DNA from: Streptomyces sp. R21
GTDB lineage: Bacteria; Actinomycetota; Actinomycetes; Streptomycetales; Streptomycetaceae
Length of the DNA stretch: 64,000 nucleotides
Reading direction: 5' to 3'
Assembly: GCF_041051975.1 (NCBI RefSeq)
Contig: NZ_CP163435.1
Span: 4,278,001-4,342,000, forward strand
Positions 15,014 to 22,777 of this stretch are shown piece after piece (positions within the stretch are counted from its first letter, which is position 1; every line of letters begins with the position of its first letter). Made by a program: the position numbers and the translations under genes. A model generated the notes under the pieces. That model made no database searches and was not told the origin of the DNA. It saw nothing but the letters and a program-made list of their open reading frames with translations.

Positions 15014-16035
15014 CAGGCGCTCCGCGCCCAGGTGAACGACAGCCCCTCGTAACGGAGTTGCTTGACGGCGCGCAGGACGTCCTCGTGGATGCCCTGTGCC
15101 ACCGTCCACTCGTCGGAGTAGATCGTCTCCCGGTACTTCTCACCGCCGTCGGCGGCGAGGCACACCGACAGCCCGCCGTCGGGGCCCTCGTGGTCCGCGA
15201 GCAGGGCGCGCACCGTGCAGCCGCTGGAGCCGCCGACGGCGAGGCCGAGGTCCTCGTGCAGGATCCGGCATACGGCCATGGCCTCGGCGTCCTCGACCAG
15301 CACCGCCCGGTCGTAGTCGCCCGGTGTGATGAACAGCGACGGTCGGCTCGCGCCGATACCGGGGATCCGCCGCTGCCCGGGGTCGCCGTACAGCGCGGCC
15401 GACCCGGTCACGTCCACGGCGACCCTAGCCACGTCGGGGCGCGCGTCGCGCAGATGGGCGGAGATCCCCGCGAAGGTCCCGCCGGTCGACACCGGCGCGT
15501 ACACCGCACTCAGCTCGGGCCCGGCCTGGGCGACGATCTCCGGGCCGGTGGTCCGGGAGTGCATCCGCGGACCGGCCGGGTTCTCGTACTGGTTCGTCCA
15601 GCGGTAGCCGGGGTTCTCGGCGCACAGCCTGCGCACCGTCTCCAGGCGGCTGAGCAGGTATCCGCCCCGGCCGTCCGGCTCGTCCACGACCACCAGGCGG
15701 GCACCCATGTCGCGCAGGGCGCGCATGGTGGGCCCCGGGGTCTTCAAGTCGACGACGGCCAGGAACTCACAGCCGATCTCCGGGAGGATCCGCGCCATCG
15801 CCAGCCCGAGGTTCCCGGAGGTGGACTCGACGACCACCGTTCCGGGGACCAGGGGCCGCTCCTGGTGCAGTTGCCGGAGCAGGCCGACGGCGGTGCGGTC
15901 CTTGACCGAGCCGGAGCTTCCGTGGGCCTCCATCTTCAGACCGAACGGGACCGTGCCACCCCGGTAGCGGCAGCGGACCCGTCGCAACGGCGTGTCACGC
16001 ACAGCATCCCGGAAGACCTGCTCAACGTCCCGCAC
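15013..16035 (-). CDS. SbnA-like PLP enzyme for 2,3-diaminopropionate synthesis (cysteine synthase fold)
   Basis: 340 aa from a GTG at 16035 with GGAGGGAGAGG just upstream. The PLP lysine is in HGSSGSVKDRT (Lys45). The phosphate-binding and substrate loops are STSGNLGLAMA and PVSTGGTFAGI, and GGSSGCTVRALL lies near the C-terminus. This is the fold of O-acetylserine sulfhydrylase. In the SbnA branch, O-phosphoserine and glutamate are joined into an aminocarboxyethyl-glutamate, which the SbnB-type enzyme then cleaves to Dap. Pairing with the dehydrogenase at 12613-13683 supports this over cysteine synthesis. It is the first gene of the NRPS operon; 288 bp of non-coding DNA precede it. Confidence 0.9.
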   Translation of the reverse strand: MRDVEQVFRDAVRDTPLRRVRCRYRGGTVPFGLKMEAHGSSGSVKDRTAVGLLRQLHQERPLVPGTVVVESTSGNLGLAMARILPEIGCEFLAVVDLKTPGPTMRALRDMGARLVVVDEPDGRGGYLLSRLETVRRLCAENPGYRWTNQYENPAGPRMHSRTTGPEIVAQAGPELSAVYAPVSTGGTFAGISAHLRDARPDVARVAVDVTGSAALYGDPGQRRIPGIGASRPSLFITPGDYDRAVLVEDAEAMAVCRILHEDLGLAVGGSSGCTVRALLADHEGPDGGLSVCLAADGGEKYRETIYSDEWTVAQGIHEDVLRAVKQLRYEGLSFTWARSA

Positions 16036-16152
16036 AGCGACCTCTCCCTCCGAGCCCGAGCGCGCCGCCCGCCTCTGGTGCCTCTCAGAGGACCGTGCGC
16101 TTCTTAAGGCCTGCTGAGGGCGTGCTGATGGCGTGGTGATGGCGCGGTGTGG

Positions 16153-16179
16153 GACTGCTGAGGCAGTGCTAAAGCGCTT
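16153..16179. promoter_or_regulatory. Adjacent palindromes upstream of the NRPS operon
   Basis: ACTGC-N4-GCAGT (16153-16166) is followed by a perfect 10-bp palindrome AAAGCGCTTT (16170-16179). The second has the CG-centred form common for LacI-family operators. It lies about 135 bp upstream of the first gene of the NRPS operon and 145 bp upstream of the divergent reductase gene. Short 11-bp direct repeats of GGCGTGSTGAT type lie at about 16119-16141. Which gene is controlled, if any, is not visible. Confidence 0.35.
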
Positions 16180-16251
16180 TCCGGGGCGGTGGAGCGGCGC
16201 AGACCGGAAAGCCGGGCGCGGAGCCCGCTCGTCGAGCACGGACCCCACCCC

Positions 16252-16289
16252 TGGACAGTCAGATGCGCATGCATATATTGTGTGCGCAT
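16252..16289 (+). promoter_or_regulatory. Putative housekeeping promoter with overlapping inverted repeat
   Basis: TGGACA (16252-16257), a 16-bp spacer and TATATT (16274-16279) form a plausible sigma-70-type promoter for the reductase gene starting at 16324. Perfect 7-bp arms ATGCGCA (16263-16269) and TGCGCAT (16283-16289) flank the -10 box, as expected for a repressor site. The segment is strikingly AT-rich for this genome. Confidence 0.5.
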
Positions 16290-16323
16290 ATAGCCACCGC
16301 ACGCCGCACACCCGGGGGTCCCC

Positions 16324-16929
16324 ATGAGCCGCAGCTTTCTCTTCCTTCTCGGCAGCAGCCGCCCCGCCGGCAACACCGAGTCGCTGGCCCGCAGGGCGGC
16401 CGAGCAACTGCCCTCGGACGTCGAGCAGCGCTGGCTGAGCCTCGCCGAGCATCCGCTGCCCGACTTCGAGGATCTGCGGCACGACGCGGATCACGTACGG
16501 CCGCGGGACGGCAACGTCGGCCTCCTGCTGGACGCGACGCTCGCCGCGACGGACATCGTGATCGCGTCACCGCTGTACTGGTACTCGGTCTCCGCCCACA
16601 CCAAGCGCTACCTGGACCACTGGTCGGGCTGGCTGCGCACCCCGGGCGTCGACTTCAAGGCCACCATGGCGGGACGTCGGCTGTGGGGCGTCACCGCCCT
16701 CGCGCACGAGGAGGAAGAGGTCGCCGGGCCGCTGATCGGCACCCTCAACCACTCGGCGGCGTACCTGGGCATGCACTTCGGCGGGGTCCTGCTGGGCAAC
16801 GGCAGCAAGCCCGGTGACGTACTCAAGGACGAGGCGGCCCTGGTACGCGCGAAGACGTTCTTCGCGCAGGATCCGCCGCTCGCCCGATTCCCCTACGAGG
16901 ACGTCGAGCAGGCGACCGCTACGTCGTGA
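16324..16929 (+). CDS. Flavodoxin-like NAD(P)H-dependent FMN reductase
   Basis: 201 aa. The N-terminus LFLLGSSRPAGNTESLARRA is the phosphate-binding loop for FMN in the flavodoxin_2/FMN_red fold. IVIASPLYWYSVSAHTKRYLDHW (residues 78-100) is the second conserved flavin/dimer segment. Length is normal for the family. It probably transfers two electrons from NAD(P)H to a quinone, nitro or azo compound or to free flavin in the cytosol. The last 11 bp overlap the 3' end of the convergent permease gene (16919-16929). The gene is divergent from the NRPS operon and has its own promoter with an inverted repeat, which suggests control by a ligand-responsive repressor not encoded in the visible neighbourhood. 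Confidence 0.85.
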   Translation: MSRSFLFLLGSSRPAGNTESLARRAAEQLPSDVEQRWLSLAEHPLPDFEDLRHDADHVRPRDGNVGLLLDATLAATDIVIASPLYWYSVSAHTKRYLDHWSGWLRTPGVDFKATMAGRRLWGVTALAHEEEEVAGPLIGTLNHSAAYLGMHFGGVLLGNGSKPGDVLKDEAALVRAKTFFAQDPPLARFPYEDVEQATATS

Positions 16930-17809
16930 CGTCCTTCGTCGTGAACCGCGCCCACGCCGCCGAGCCGAACACCGCCGCGTACAGCCCCTGCAGGCCGAGG
17001 TTGCGGACGATGTCGTCCCAGTACACCGGGTCGCGCATCACGTCGGCGAAGGACAGCCAGTAGTGCGAGAAGAAGTACGGCTGGAGCGCGTGCAGTTGCG
17101 GGATCTGGTCGAGGATCTGAACCGTGATGAGCAGCCCGACCGTCGTCGCCATCGCCGCGATGCCGCTGTTCGTGAGCGTGGAGATGAACAGGCCGAGCGC
17201 GGCGACGCCGATCAGTGACGCGGCCACGAGGAGCGCGATGAACAGCGCCCGCGCGAGCCCGTCGGCAAAGCTGATCCGCGTCCCGGAGATGGTCGTCAGC
17301 TCGCCGAGGGGGAACAGCAGCGCGCCCACGGCGAGCGCCGAGACCGCCACGACGAGCGTCGCGACCAGGCAGAACGCCATCGTGGTCGCGTACTTGGTGA
17401 GGAGCAGGCGGGTACGGCCCGCCGGCGCGACGAGCAGATAGCGCAAGGTTCCCGCGTTCGCCTCGCCCGCTATCGCGTCGCCCGCGATGACGCCGATCGC
17501 CATCGGCAGGAAGAACGGGAGGGTCGCGGCGAGTGCCGTGAACACCAGGAACAGGCCGTTGTTGGTGATCTGCGCGATGAACGCGGGTCCCTCGCCGCCT
17601 CCGCCGCCGGGCGCCGAGCCGTCGCCCGTCTCGATCTTGATCGCGATGCCGACGAGGATCGGCACGGCCGCCAGGACGGCGAGCAGCGCGATCGTCCGCC
17701 AGCGCCGGAAGGTGGTGACGAGCTCGCTGCGCAACAGGCCGAAGGTCCACAGCGGACTCGGCGCACGAACCGCCACGACGGGCGCGGCCGTCTCCTCAGC
17801 CTGCGACAT
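16919..17809 (-). CDS. ABC-2 type transporter permease
   Basis: 296 aa with six hydrophobic segments. The first follows a cytoplasmic LLRSELVTTFRRWRTI stretch; then FLVFTALAATLPFFLPMAI, the conserved EANAGTLRYLL coupling segment (near 117-127), and later membrane spans. This is the ABC2_membrane pattern for exporters such as drug or lipid pumps. A Gly-rich periplasmic loop (GGGGGEGP) lies near residue 70. The start overlaps the end of the ATPase gene by 14 bp, so the two form one transporter transcribed right to left. The substrate is unknown. Confidence 0.88.
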   Translation of the reverse strand: MSQAEETAAPVVAVRAPSPLWTFGLLRSELVTTFRRWRTIALLAVLAAVPILVGIAIKIETGDGSAPGGGGGEGPAFIAQITNNGLFLVFTALAATLPFFLPMAIGVIAGDAIAGEANAGTLRYLLVAPAGRTRLLLTKYATTMAFCLVATLVVAVSALAVGALLFPLGELTTISGTRISFADGLARALFIALLVAASLIGVAALGLFISTLTNSGIAAMATTVGLLITVQILDQIPQLHALQPYFFSHYWLSFADVMRDPVYWDDIVRNLGLQGLYAAVFGSAAWARFTTKDVTT

Positions 17810-18770
17810 CGAACCCCTCCCCCGTCAGCGCCACGAACGCGTCCTCCAGCGAGGCCCGTTCGACCCCGAAGCCGCGCACCCGGACGCCCGCCGTCACCAA
17901 CGCGGCGTTCAGCTCGGCGAGTTCGCGGTCCTGGTCCGGGGGTTCGCCGGTCACTCCGGTGTCCGTCACGACCAGGTCGCCGACCCCCTGCTCCTTCAGT
18001 ACGCGCGCCGCGTCCGTCATGTCCGGGGTGGTCACGACGAGCCGGCCCCGCGCACCCGCGGCGAGGTCCGCCACCGCTCCCTGCGTGATCAGCCGCCCCT
18101 GCGCCATCACGGCCGCGTGCGTGCACACCTGCTCGATCTCGTCGAGGAGATGGGAGGAGAGGAAGACGGTCGTGCCGTCGGACGCCAACTCCCTTATCAG
18201 GGCCCGGATCTCACGCATGCCCTGCGGGTCCAGACCGTTGGTCGGCTCGTCCAGGACCAGCAGGCGGCGGGGCTGGAGCAGCGCGGCCGCGAGCCCGAGC
18301 CGCTGCTTCATGCCCAGCGAGTACGCCTTCGCCTTCTTCCCGGCGGCCGCCGTCAGGCCGACCCGGTCGAGTGCGGCCGCCACGCGCGTACGCCGGGTGC
18401 GCGGGTCGGCGACCGGGTCCGCGGCGTCGTAGCGCAGGAGGTTGTCGCGCCCGGAGAGGAAGCCGTAGAGGGCCGGGCCCTCGATGAGGGCGCCGACCTG
18501 CGGGAGCACGGCGCGGGAGGAGCGGGGCATCGGACGCCCCAGGACCCGCGCCGTGCCCGAGGTCGGCTCGATCAGGCCCATCAGCATGCGGATGGTGGTG
18601 GTCTTGCCGGAGCCGTTGGGGCCGAGGAAGCCGAAGACGCTACCCTCCGGGACGGTCAGGTCCAGGCCGTCGACGGCCAGCTGTCCGCCGCGGTAGCGCT
18701 TGGTGAGCGCGCGCGTGGCGATCACCGTGCCGCCCTTCGGGTCGGGCTCCGCGACGGACAGTTCCTCCAT
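17796..18770 (-). CDS. ABC transporter ATP-binding protein (exporter)
   Basis: 324 aa. Walker A GPNGSGKTT (near residue 50), Q-loop region VGALIEGPALYGFLSGRDNL, signature YSLGMKQRLGLA, Walker B LLVLDEPTNGLD and switch His in SSHLLDEIEQV are all intact. The variant signature (SLGMKQR) and the C-terminal about 85-residue extension are typical of DrrA/CcmA-like exporters of the ABC-2 class. It energises the membrane protein encoded directly downstream. The start ATG (MEELSVAEPD) was kept as the first Met of the frame. An 84-bp gap containing an inverted repeat separates it from the LolA-like gene upstream. Confidence 0.92.
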   Translation of the reverse strand: MEELSVAEPDPKGGTVIATRALTKRYRGGQLAVDGLDLTVPEGSVFGFLGPNGSGKTTTIRMLMGLIEPTSGTARVLGRPMPRSSRAVLPQVGALIEGPALYGFLSGRDNLLRYDAADPVADPRTRRTRVAAALDRVGLTAAAGKKAKAYSLGMKQRLGLAAALLQPRRLLVLDEPTNGLDPQGMREIRALIRELASDGTTVFLSSHLLDEIEQVCTHAAVMAQGRLITQGAVADLAAGARGRLVVTTPDMTDAARVLKEQGVGDLVVTDTGVTGEPPDQDRELAELNAALVTAGVRVRGFGVERASLEDAFVALTGEGFDVAG

Positions 18771-18796
18771 GGGCTCCCTCAGTCTCCGATCGACTC

Positions 18797-18834
18797 GTCC
18801 TGTGCGTAGGCGACTTGTCGTGCCCGCACAGGAC
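18797..18834. terminator. Inverted repeat between the LolA-like gene and the ABC ATPase gene
   Basis: GTCCTGTGCG (18797-18806) and CGCACAGGAC (18825-18834) are perfect 10-bp arms around an 18-nt loop, just downstream of the LolA-like stop codon. It could be a terminator for that gene or a leader element of the ABC operon. There is no clear T-tract. Confidence 0.4.
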
Positions 18835-18854
18835 TCGTCGCGTACCTACGTGGC

Positions 18855-20141
18855 CTACTGCGCCGCGTTGGCCGCCTTCACCAGCGCGCCCTTGGTGACC
18901 GCACCCACGTACACCTTGCCGTCGTCCGTCATCAGCGCGTTGACCAGGCGGGTCGAGAAGACCGTGCCCGAGCCGAACTTGCCGGTGACGTGGTCGCCGA
19001 GGGAGTTCAGGAATCCGTCGACGTCGCTGTTGCCGCTGCCCCTGCCACCAGCGGCCCCGGACGGCATGCCCTCGCCGCCGGTGTCGAAGGAGGCGATGGA
19101 GTTCCAGCCCTTGCCGATCACGTTCAGGCCGTCCAGGCCCTCGCCGCCGAGGCCGTTGTCGCCCTTGGCGCCCTTGCCTCCCCTGTCCAGGCCCTTGCCG
19201 AAGTGCTCGGTGCCCTTCGGGAGCGTCCTGCCGTCGGCCTTCCCGTCACCCTTCTCGTCGGCCTCCGTGACCTTCGCGCCCTTCGGCGGGGTGAAGTCGA
19301 AGGTCGACGCGGCCGGCTTGGAGAAGCTGACCTGGGTGAAGCCCGCGTCCACGACGGCCGCGCCGCCGCTCGCCGGGGTGAGCGTGAACTTCAGCGGTAC
19401 CCCGGTCTTCGCGTCCACCGCGATGGTGATCGCGCCGACCGTGGTGCCGGACTGCTTCGGCTTGACGACCAGCCGGTACGCGTCGCGCCCGGCGACATGC
19501 GCCGTGCCGTCGACCTTCACGGACGTCGTGTCGTCGACCGACTTCAGCGCCTCGTCGGCGAGTTCCTTGGGCGTGGCCGGAACGTCGTCGCCCTTGGGGG
19601 TCGCCTTCTTCGTACCGTCGGACTTCGGCGCGGTCGCGTGGTACACCTCGTTCGACTTGCTGTCGTAGGCCCACACCTGGTCGCCGTTGTGGATGACGCT
19701 GTACTCGGCGGCCTTGTCCAGCAGCGAGACCTTGCCCTTGTCCGGGCCGTCAGCCGCGACGCGCAGCGTGTGCGTGCCGGAGGCCAGTTCGAGGAGCTTG
19801 GACTGCGGGTCGGCGGACGAACCGCCGTCACCCTGGGCCGCACCGGACGCGAAGCCGCTCACCAGGCCGCCGAAGTCGGGCAGGCCCAGGTCGGTGCTGA
19901 TCTTCACCGTGCCGGACAGCTGCTGGACGTCCGACTTGGCGATCTTCTCGACGAGTTGCTGTGCGCTGATCTTCGGCAGGTCGGGGTCGCCGGAGTCGGC
20001 GAGGGCCGGGACCAGCCCGATGGTCACCGCCGCCACTCCCACCACCGCGGCAGGGACGACGTAGCGCGCCGCCTTCCGCCGCCCCGCGCGCACGTCCTCG
20101 GCCTCTTCGACCGACGTGTCATCGGATTCGTACGGTGCCAT
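18855..20141 (-). CDS. Secreted or membrane-anchored LolA/DUF2092-like protein
   Basis: 428 aa from ATG 20141 (MAPYESDDTSVEE). GGAGG lies about 10 nt upstream, and the longer frame to 20252 lacks such a site. A basic segment (GRRKAARY) is followed by one hydrophobic helix (VVPAAVVGVAAVTIGLVPALA), i.e. a signal anchor or uncleaved signal. The extracellular part begins ISAQQLVEKIAKSDVQQLSG and contains VWAYDSKSNEVYHA and the FTQVSFSKPAASTFDF strand pattern of LolA-like lipoprotein carriers. A Gly/Asp-rich spacer (residues about 300-370) precedes a C-terminal domain ending KVYVGAVTKGALVKA. It probably acts at the outer face of the membrane; whether it binds lipid is inference. It lies 84 bp upstream of the exporter genes. 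Confidence 0.75.
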   Translation of the reverse strand: MAPYESDDTSVEEAEDVRAGRRKAARYVVPAAVVGVAAVTIGLVPALADSGDPDLPKISAQQLVEKIAKSDVQQLSGTVKISTDLGLPDFGGLVSGFASGAAQGDGGSSADPQSKLLELASGTHTLRVAADGPDKGKVSLLDKAAEYSVIHNGDQVWAYDSKSNEVYHATAPKSDGTKKATPKGDDVPATPKELADEALKSVDDTTSVKVDGTAHVAGRDAYRLVVKPKQSGTTVGAITIAVDAKTGVPLKFTLTPASGGAAVVDAGFTQVSFSKPAASTFDFTPPKGAKVTEADEKGDGKADGRTLPKGTEHFGKGLDRGGKGAKGDNGLGGEGLDGLNVIGKGWNSIASFDTGGEGMPSGAAGGRGSGNSDVDGFLNSLGDHVTGKFGSGTVFSTRLVNALMTDDGKVYVGAVTKGALVKAANAAQ

Positions 20142-20318
20142 GTGTGCCTTACCTCCGTCGTCGGCGGCGGCCAACCGTCCCCTGCACTCGTCCACCCCTG
20201 AGCCGCCATTCTCACCCGAATCGGTGAGGAGTGGTGCTTTCCATCTGACCAAATCGGCCGAAGGGAAGCGTCAGACCCCGGGATCAACTCCGCGTACTGC
20301 TGCGGTATGACACGGAGA

Positions 20319-20362
20319 GGCGGTGCCTCCCCCAACCCGTAGGGGTTCGGGGGGACACCGCC
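20319..20362 (-). terminator. Strong GC-rich hairpin downstream of the CHRD gene
   Basis: GGCGGTG (20319-20325) pairs with CACCGCC (20356-20362). Inside it CCCCC and AACCC pair with GGGTT and GGGGG around a short loop. It begins 25 bp after the stop of the minus-strand CHRD gene, as expected for its terminator. Confidence 0.75.
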
Positions 20363-20387
20363 GCCGTATCAGGTCCGTGTCAGCCGG

Positions 20388-21365
20388 TCAGCGCTGCACG
20401 AACACGTAGTCGGCCTGGTAGGGCACGCCCACGATCGTGCCCGGCGAGCAGGACCCGGCCGGCGCCACGCCGCCCACGGTGTTGAGGCGCAGGATCTCCT
20501 GCGTATGGGCCAGCAGCCCGTGGTGCTTGCCGGACCGGGTGGCCTTGAGGTCCAGCTCGGCGATGTTCTTGTCGCCGTTGGGGGTCTTGGAGATCAGCGC
20601 GCCGGTGACCGCGCTGCCGTCCCGCGCGACCCACTGCGGCGTACCGGAGTTGGGCGCGGTGAACGAGTGTGCGATGCCGCCGCCGAGCCGTGCGCTGACG
20701 TCCCGCTGGGCGAACGCGTAGCCGCCGCCCTCGACGGCCTTGCACTCGTAGATCTGCTGCCCCTTGACCACCGACGCCTGGAAGTTGTTCAGGGCGTGGC
20801 GGAAGTCGAAGGTGCCGGTGACCTTGTGGAGCTGGCCGCGGACGGCGCCACCCGGGAACTCGGTGGTGTGCAGATTGGCGTAGAACGCACCCGGGTCGTT
20901 CTTCAACTGGTCGAGCAGGGCGGCGTCCTCGACCTTCACGGTGCCGGTGACGCTGTGGTGCTTGATGTTGCCGAGCAGCTTGGTGAAGTCGACCTTGACG
21001 CCGCCGTTGGTGCCCTTGGCGCCCTGGTGGATATGGAGCATGGTCGGCCTGCCGGTGCCGCGCCAGGTCACGGCGACGGACACCTTGTCGCCCTTGACCT
21101 TGATGAACTCCAGCGCCGCGCCGTTCTTGTCGCCGACGGCGGGGCCACCCTGCACGGGCACCTCGTTGGCACCGCGCAGGCTGGTGGCGAGGATGGTGCC
21201 ACTGCCGCCGAGGACTCCGCTCTGTACGGCGATGGTCCGGTCGCCGTGCCCGGAGTGCCCGGCGCCGTGGCTGCCGCTGTCGGCCACCGCCGGGACGACG
21301 GCGGCGGCGACACCGGCCGCGGCGGCGATACCGGCGGCGGTCAGGATCAGGCTCTTACGTCCCAT
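20388..21365 (-). CDS. Secreted CHRD-domain protein (with DUF3455-like C-terminal part)
   Basis: 325 aa. A typical signal peptide (MGRKSLILTAAGIAAAAG... to PAVADS) ends near residue 30. Residues about 55-185 match the CHRD pattern: LRGANEVP, THLHIHQG-like TMLHIHQGAKG, FYANLHTTEFPGGAVRGQL. The remaining half (ALNNFQASVVKGQQIYEC... AHSFTAPNSGTPQWVARDGS... LRLNTVGGVAPAGSC) resembles the DUF3455 type. GGGGAG lies upstream of the ATG. It is presumably exported by Sec and acts outside the cell; no enzymatic function is known to me for this arrangement. A Fur-like palindrome and a Crp-like site lie 77-110 bp upstream. A hairpin terminator follows. Confidence 0.8.
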   Translation of the reverse strand: MGRKSLILTAAGIAAAAGVAAAVVPAVADSGSHGAGHSGHGDRTIAVQSGVLGGSGTILATSLRGANEVPVQGGPAVGDKNGAALEFIKVKGDKVSVAVTWRGTGRPTMLHIHQGAKGTNGGVKVDFTKLLGNIKHHSVTGTVKVEDAALLDQLKNDPGAFYANLHTTEFPGGAVRGQLHKVTGTFDFRHALNNFQASVVKGQQIYECKAVEGGGYAFAQRDVSARLGGGIAHSFTAPNSGTPQWVARDGSAVTGALISKTPNGDKNIAELDLKATRSGKHHGLLAHTQEILRLNTVGGVAPAGSCSPGTIVGVPYQADYVFVQR

Positions 21366-21441
21366 GATTCTGTTTTCTCCCCGTAGCTCAGCCGACGCCC
21401 CCTGCGTCAGCTTCTGTGCATGAGTACGGAACCGATCTCAG

Positions 21442-21458
21442 CTTGGACTCAATCCAAG
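21442..21458. promoter_or_regulatory. Fur/PerR-like palindrome upstream of the CHRD gene
   Basis: CTTGGACTCAATCCAAG is palindromic at seven of eight base pairs around a central C. Its form resembles FurA/CatR-type boxes of actinobacteria. It sits 77 bp upstream of the CHRD start codon, a plausible operator position. Confidence 0.4.
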
Positions 21459-21461
21459 AGT

Positions 21462-21475
21462 GTGACGTGGGTCAC
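21462..21475. promoter_or_regulatory. Crp-like inverted repeat
   Basis: GTGACGTGGGTCAC fits the short consensus GTG-N6-GNCAC reported for Streptomyces Crp and has 5-bp arms. It is next to the Fur-like palindrome. The motif is short and may occur by chance. Confidence 0.3.
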
Positions 21476-21518
21476 GACAGGGCCGGCCATGGCGGATTCG
21501 GCCCTTCGGCGAACCGAA

Positions 21519-22529
21519 CTACCCCGCCCGATGCACCACGGCGTCGCACAGCTCGATCAGCGAGGCCTTCGCATCACACTCCGGCAGCGGCGCCAGCGCG
21601 GCCCGCGCCTCCTCCGCGTACCGCACGGTGTCCAGGCGCGCCTGGTCCAGCGCGGGGTGGACCCGCAGCCGGGAGAGCGCCTCGGCGTGCCGGGCGTCGT
21701 CCGTCAGGTCGGAGTCCAGCAGCTCGCACAGCGCGATGTCCTCGGCCAGCCCCAGCCTCTCCATGCGCTCGCGCAGCCGCAGCACCGGCAGCGTGGGAAT
21801 GCCCTCGCGCAGGTCGGTGCCCGGCGTCTTGCCGGACTCGTGCGAGTCGGAGGCGATGTCCAGCACGTCGTCCGCGAGCTGGAAGGCGACGCCGAGCCGC
21901 TCGCCGTACTGCGTGAGCACGTCCACGACCGTCTCGTCGGCGCCCGACATCATCGCGCCGAACCGGCAGGCCACGGCGACCAGCGAACCGGTCTTACCGC
22001 CGAGAACGTCGAGGTAGTGGTCGACCGGGTCGCGTCCGTCGCGCGGCCCCGCGGTCTCCAGGATCTGCCCGGTGACCAGCCGCTCGAACGCCTCGGCCTG
22101 GATGCGGACGGCCTCGGGACCGAGGTCGGCCAGGATGTAGGAGGCGCGCGCGAAGAGGAAGTCACCCGTGAGGACGGCGACCGAGTTGCCCCAGCGCTGG
22201 TTGGCGCTCTGCACCCCGCGCCGTACGTCCGCCTCGTCCATCACGTCGTCGTGGTACAGCGTGGCGAGATGGGTCAGCTCGACGACCACGGCCGAGGGCA
22301 CGACACCCGGCGCGTAGGGATCACCGAACTGCGCGGCGAGCATCACGAGAAGCGGACGGAACCGCTTCCCGCCCGCGCGCACGAGATGCTGGGCGGCTTC
22401 CGTGATGAAGGGGACCTCGCTCTTGGTGGCTTCGAGCAAACCCTCCTCGACAGCCGCCAATCCGGCCTGGACATCGGCTTCGAGAGCCTGGTCCCGCACG
22501 CTCAGCCCGAACGGCCCGACGACGGTCAC
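21519..22529 (-). CDS. Long-chain polyprenyl diphosphate synthase
   Basis: 336 aa from a GTG at 22529 with AGGAG 8 nt upstream. It has the first Asp-rich motif in LATLYHDDVMDEADVRRG (DDxxD), a GGKRFRP segment near residue 53, GQILE in the middle, GGKTGSL, and the second Asp-rich motif LADDVLDIASD. These are the trans-prenyltransferase hallmarks. The enzyme condenses isopentenyl diphosphate units onto an allylic starter in the cytosol. Small residues before the first DDxxD suggest a long product, such as the menaquinone side chain, but chain length cannot be fixed from sequence. The gene is alone on its strand. A role in menaquinone supply for complex I, with the reductase at 62083-63378, is inference. 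Confidence 0.92.
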   Translation of the reverse strand: MTVVGPFGLSVRDQALEADVQAGLAAVEEGLLEATKSEVPFITEAAQHLVRAGGKRFRPLLVMLAAQFGDPYAPGVVPSAVVVELTHLATLYHDDVMDEADVRRGVQSANQRWGNSVAVLTGDFLFARASYILADLGPEAVRIQAEAFERLVTGQILETAGPRDGRDPVDHYLDVLGGKTGSLVAVACRFGAMMSGADETVVDVLTQYGERLGVAFQLADDVLDIASDSHESGKTPGTDLREGIPTLPVLRLRERMERLGLAEDIALCELLDSDLTDDARHAEALSRLRVHPALDQARLDTVRYAEEARAALAPLPECDAKASLIELCDAVVHRAG

Positions 22530-22560
22530 GTGAGGTACTCCTGTCTGCTGACGATCACAC

Positions 22561-22606
22561 GGCGAACTCGGTCGATTGGCGAACTCGGTCGATCATTCGG
22601 TCGATG
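22561..22606. repeat. 17-bp tandem repeat in a divergent intergenic region
   Basis: GGCGAACTCGGTCGAT occurs at 22561-22576 and again at 22578-22593. A partial third copy (ATTCGGTCGATG) lies at 22595-22606. It lies between the divergent starts of the polyprenyl synthase and the POT transporter, where an array of regulator half-sites could sit. The remaining DNA to 22777 shows no other clear signal. Confidence 0.8.
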
Positions 22607-22777
22607 ACACGGTTTGTCGATGTGTCGCTGCCATCACTCAAGTCAGCGTATCCGGTCACGTTTCGATCACCACGAGCGCCCGCCCTTCCAGGCCGGGCGG
22701 TATCGGATCACGGGCGGTATGTTCCCCATCAGGTGATACGACCGGATATTCGTCGACTTACCTGAAAGCAGGCCCGC

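Noticed and set aside
8338..16035. Staphyloferrin B-like siderophore cluster because of the SbnA/SbnB pair
   Set aside because: No IucA/IucC-type siderophore synthetase and no citrate or decarboxylase gene is present. The assembly genes are NRPS, so only Dap supply is shared.
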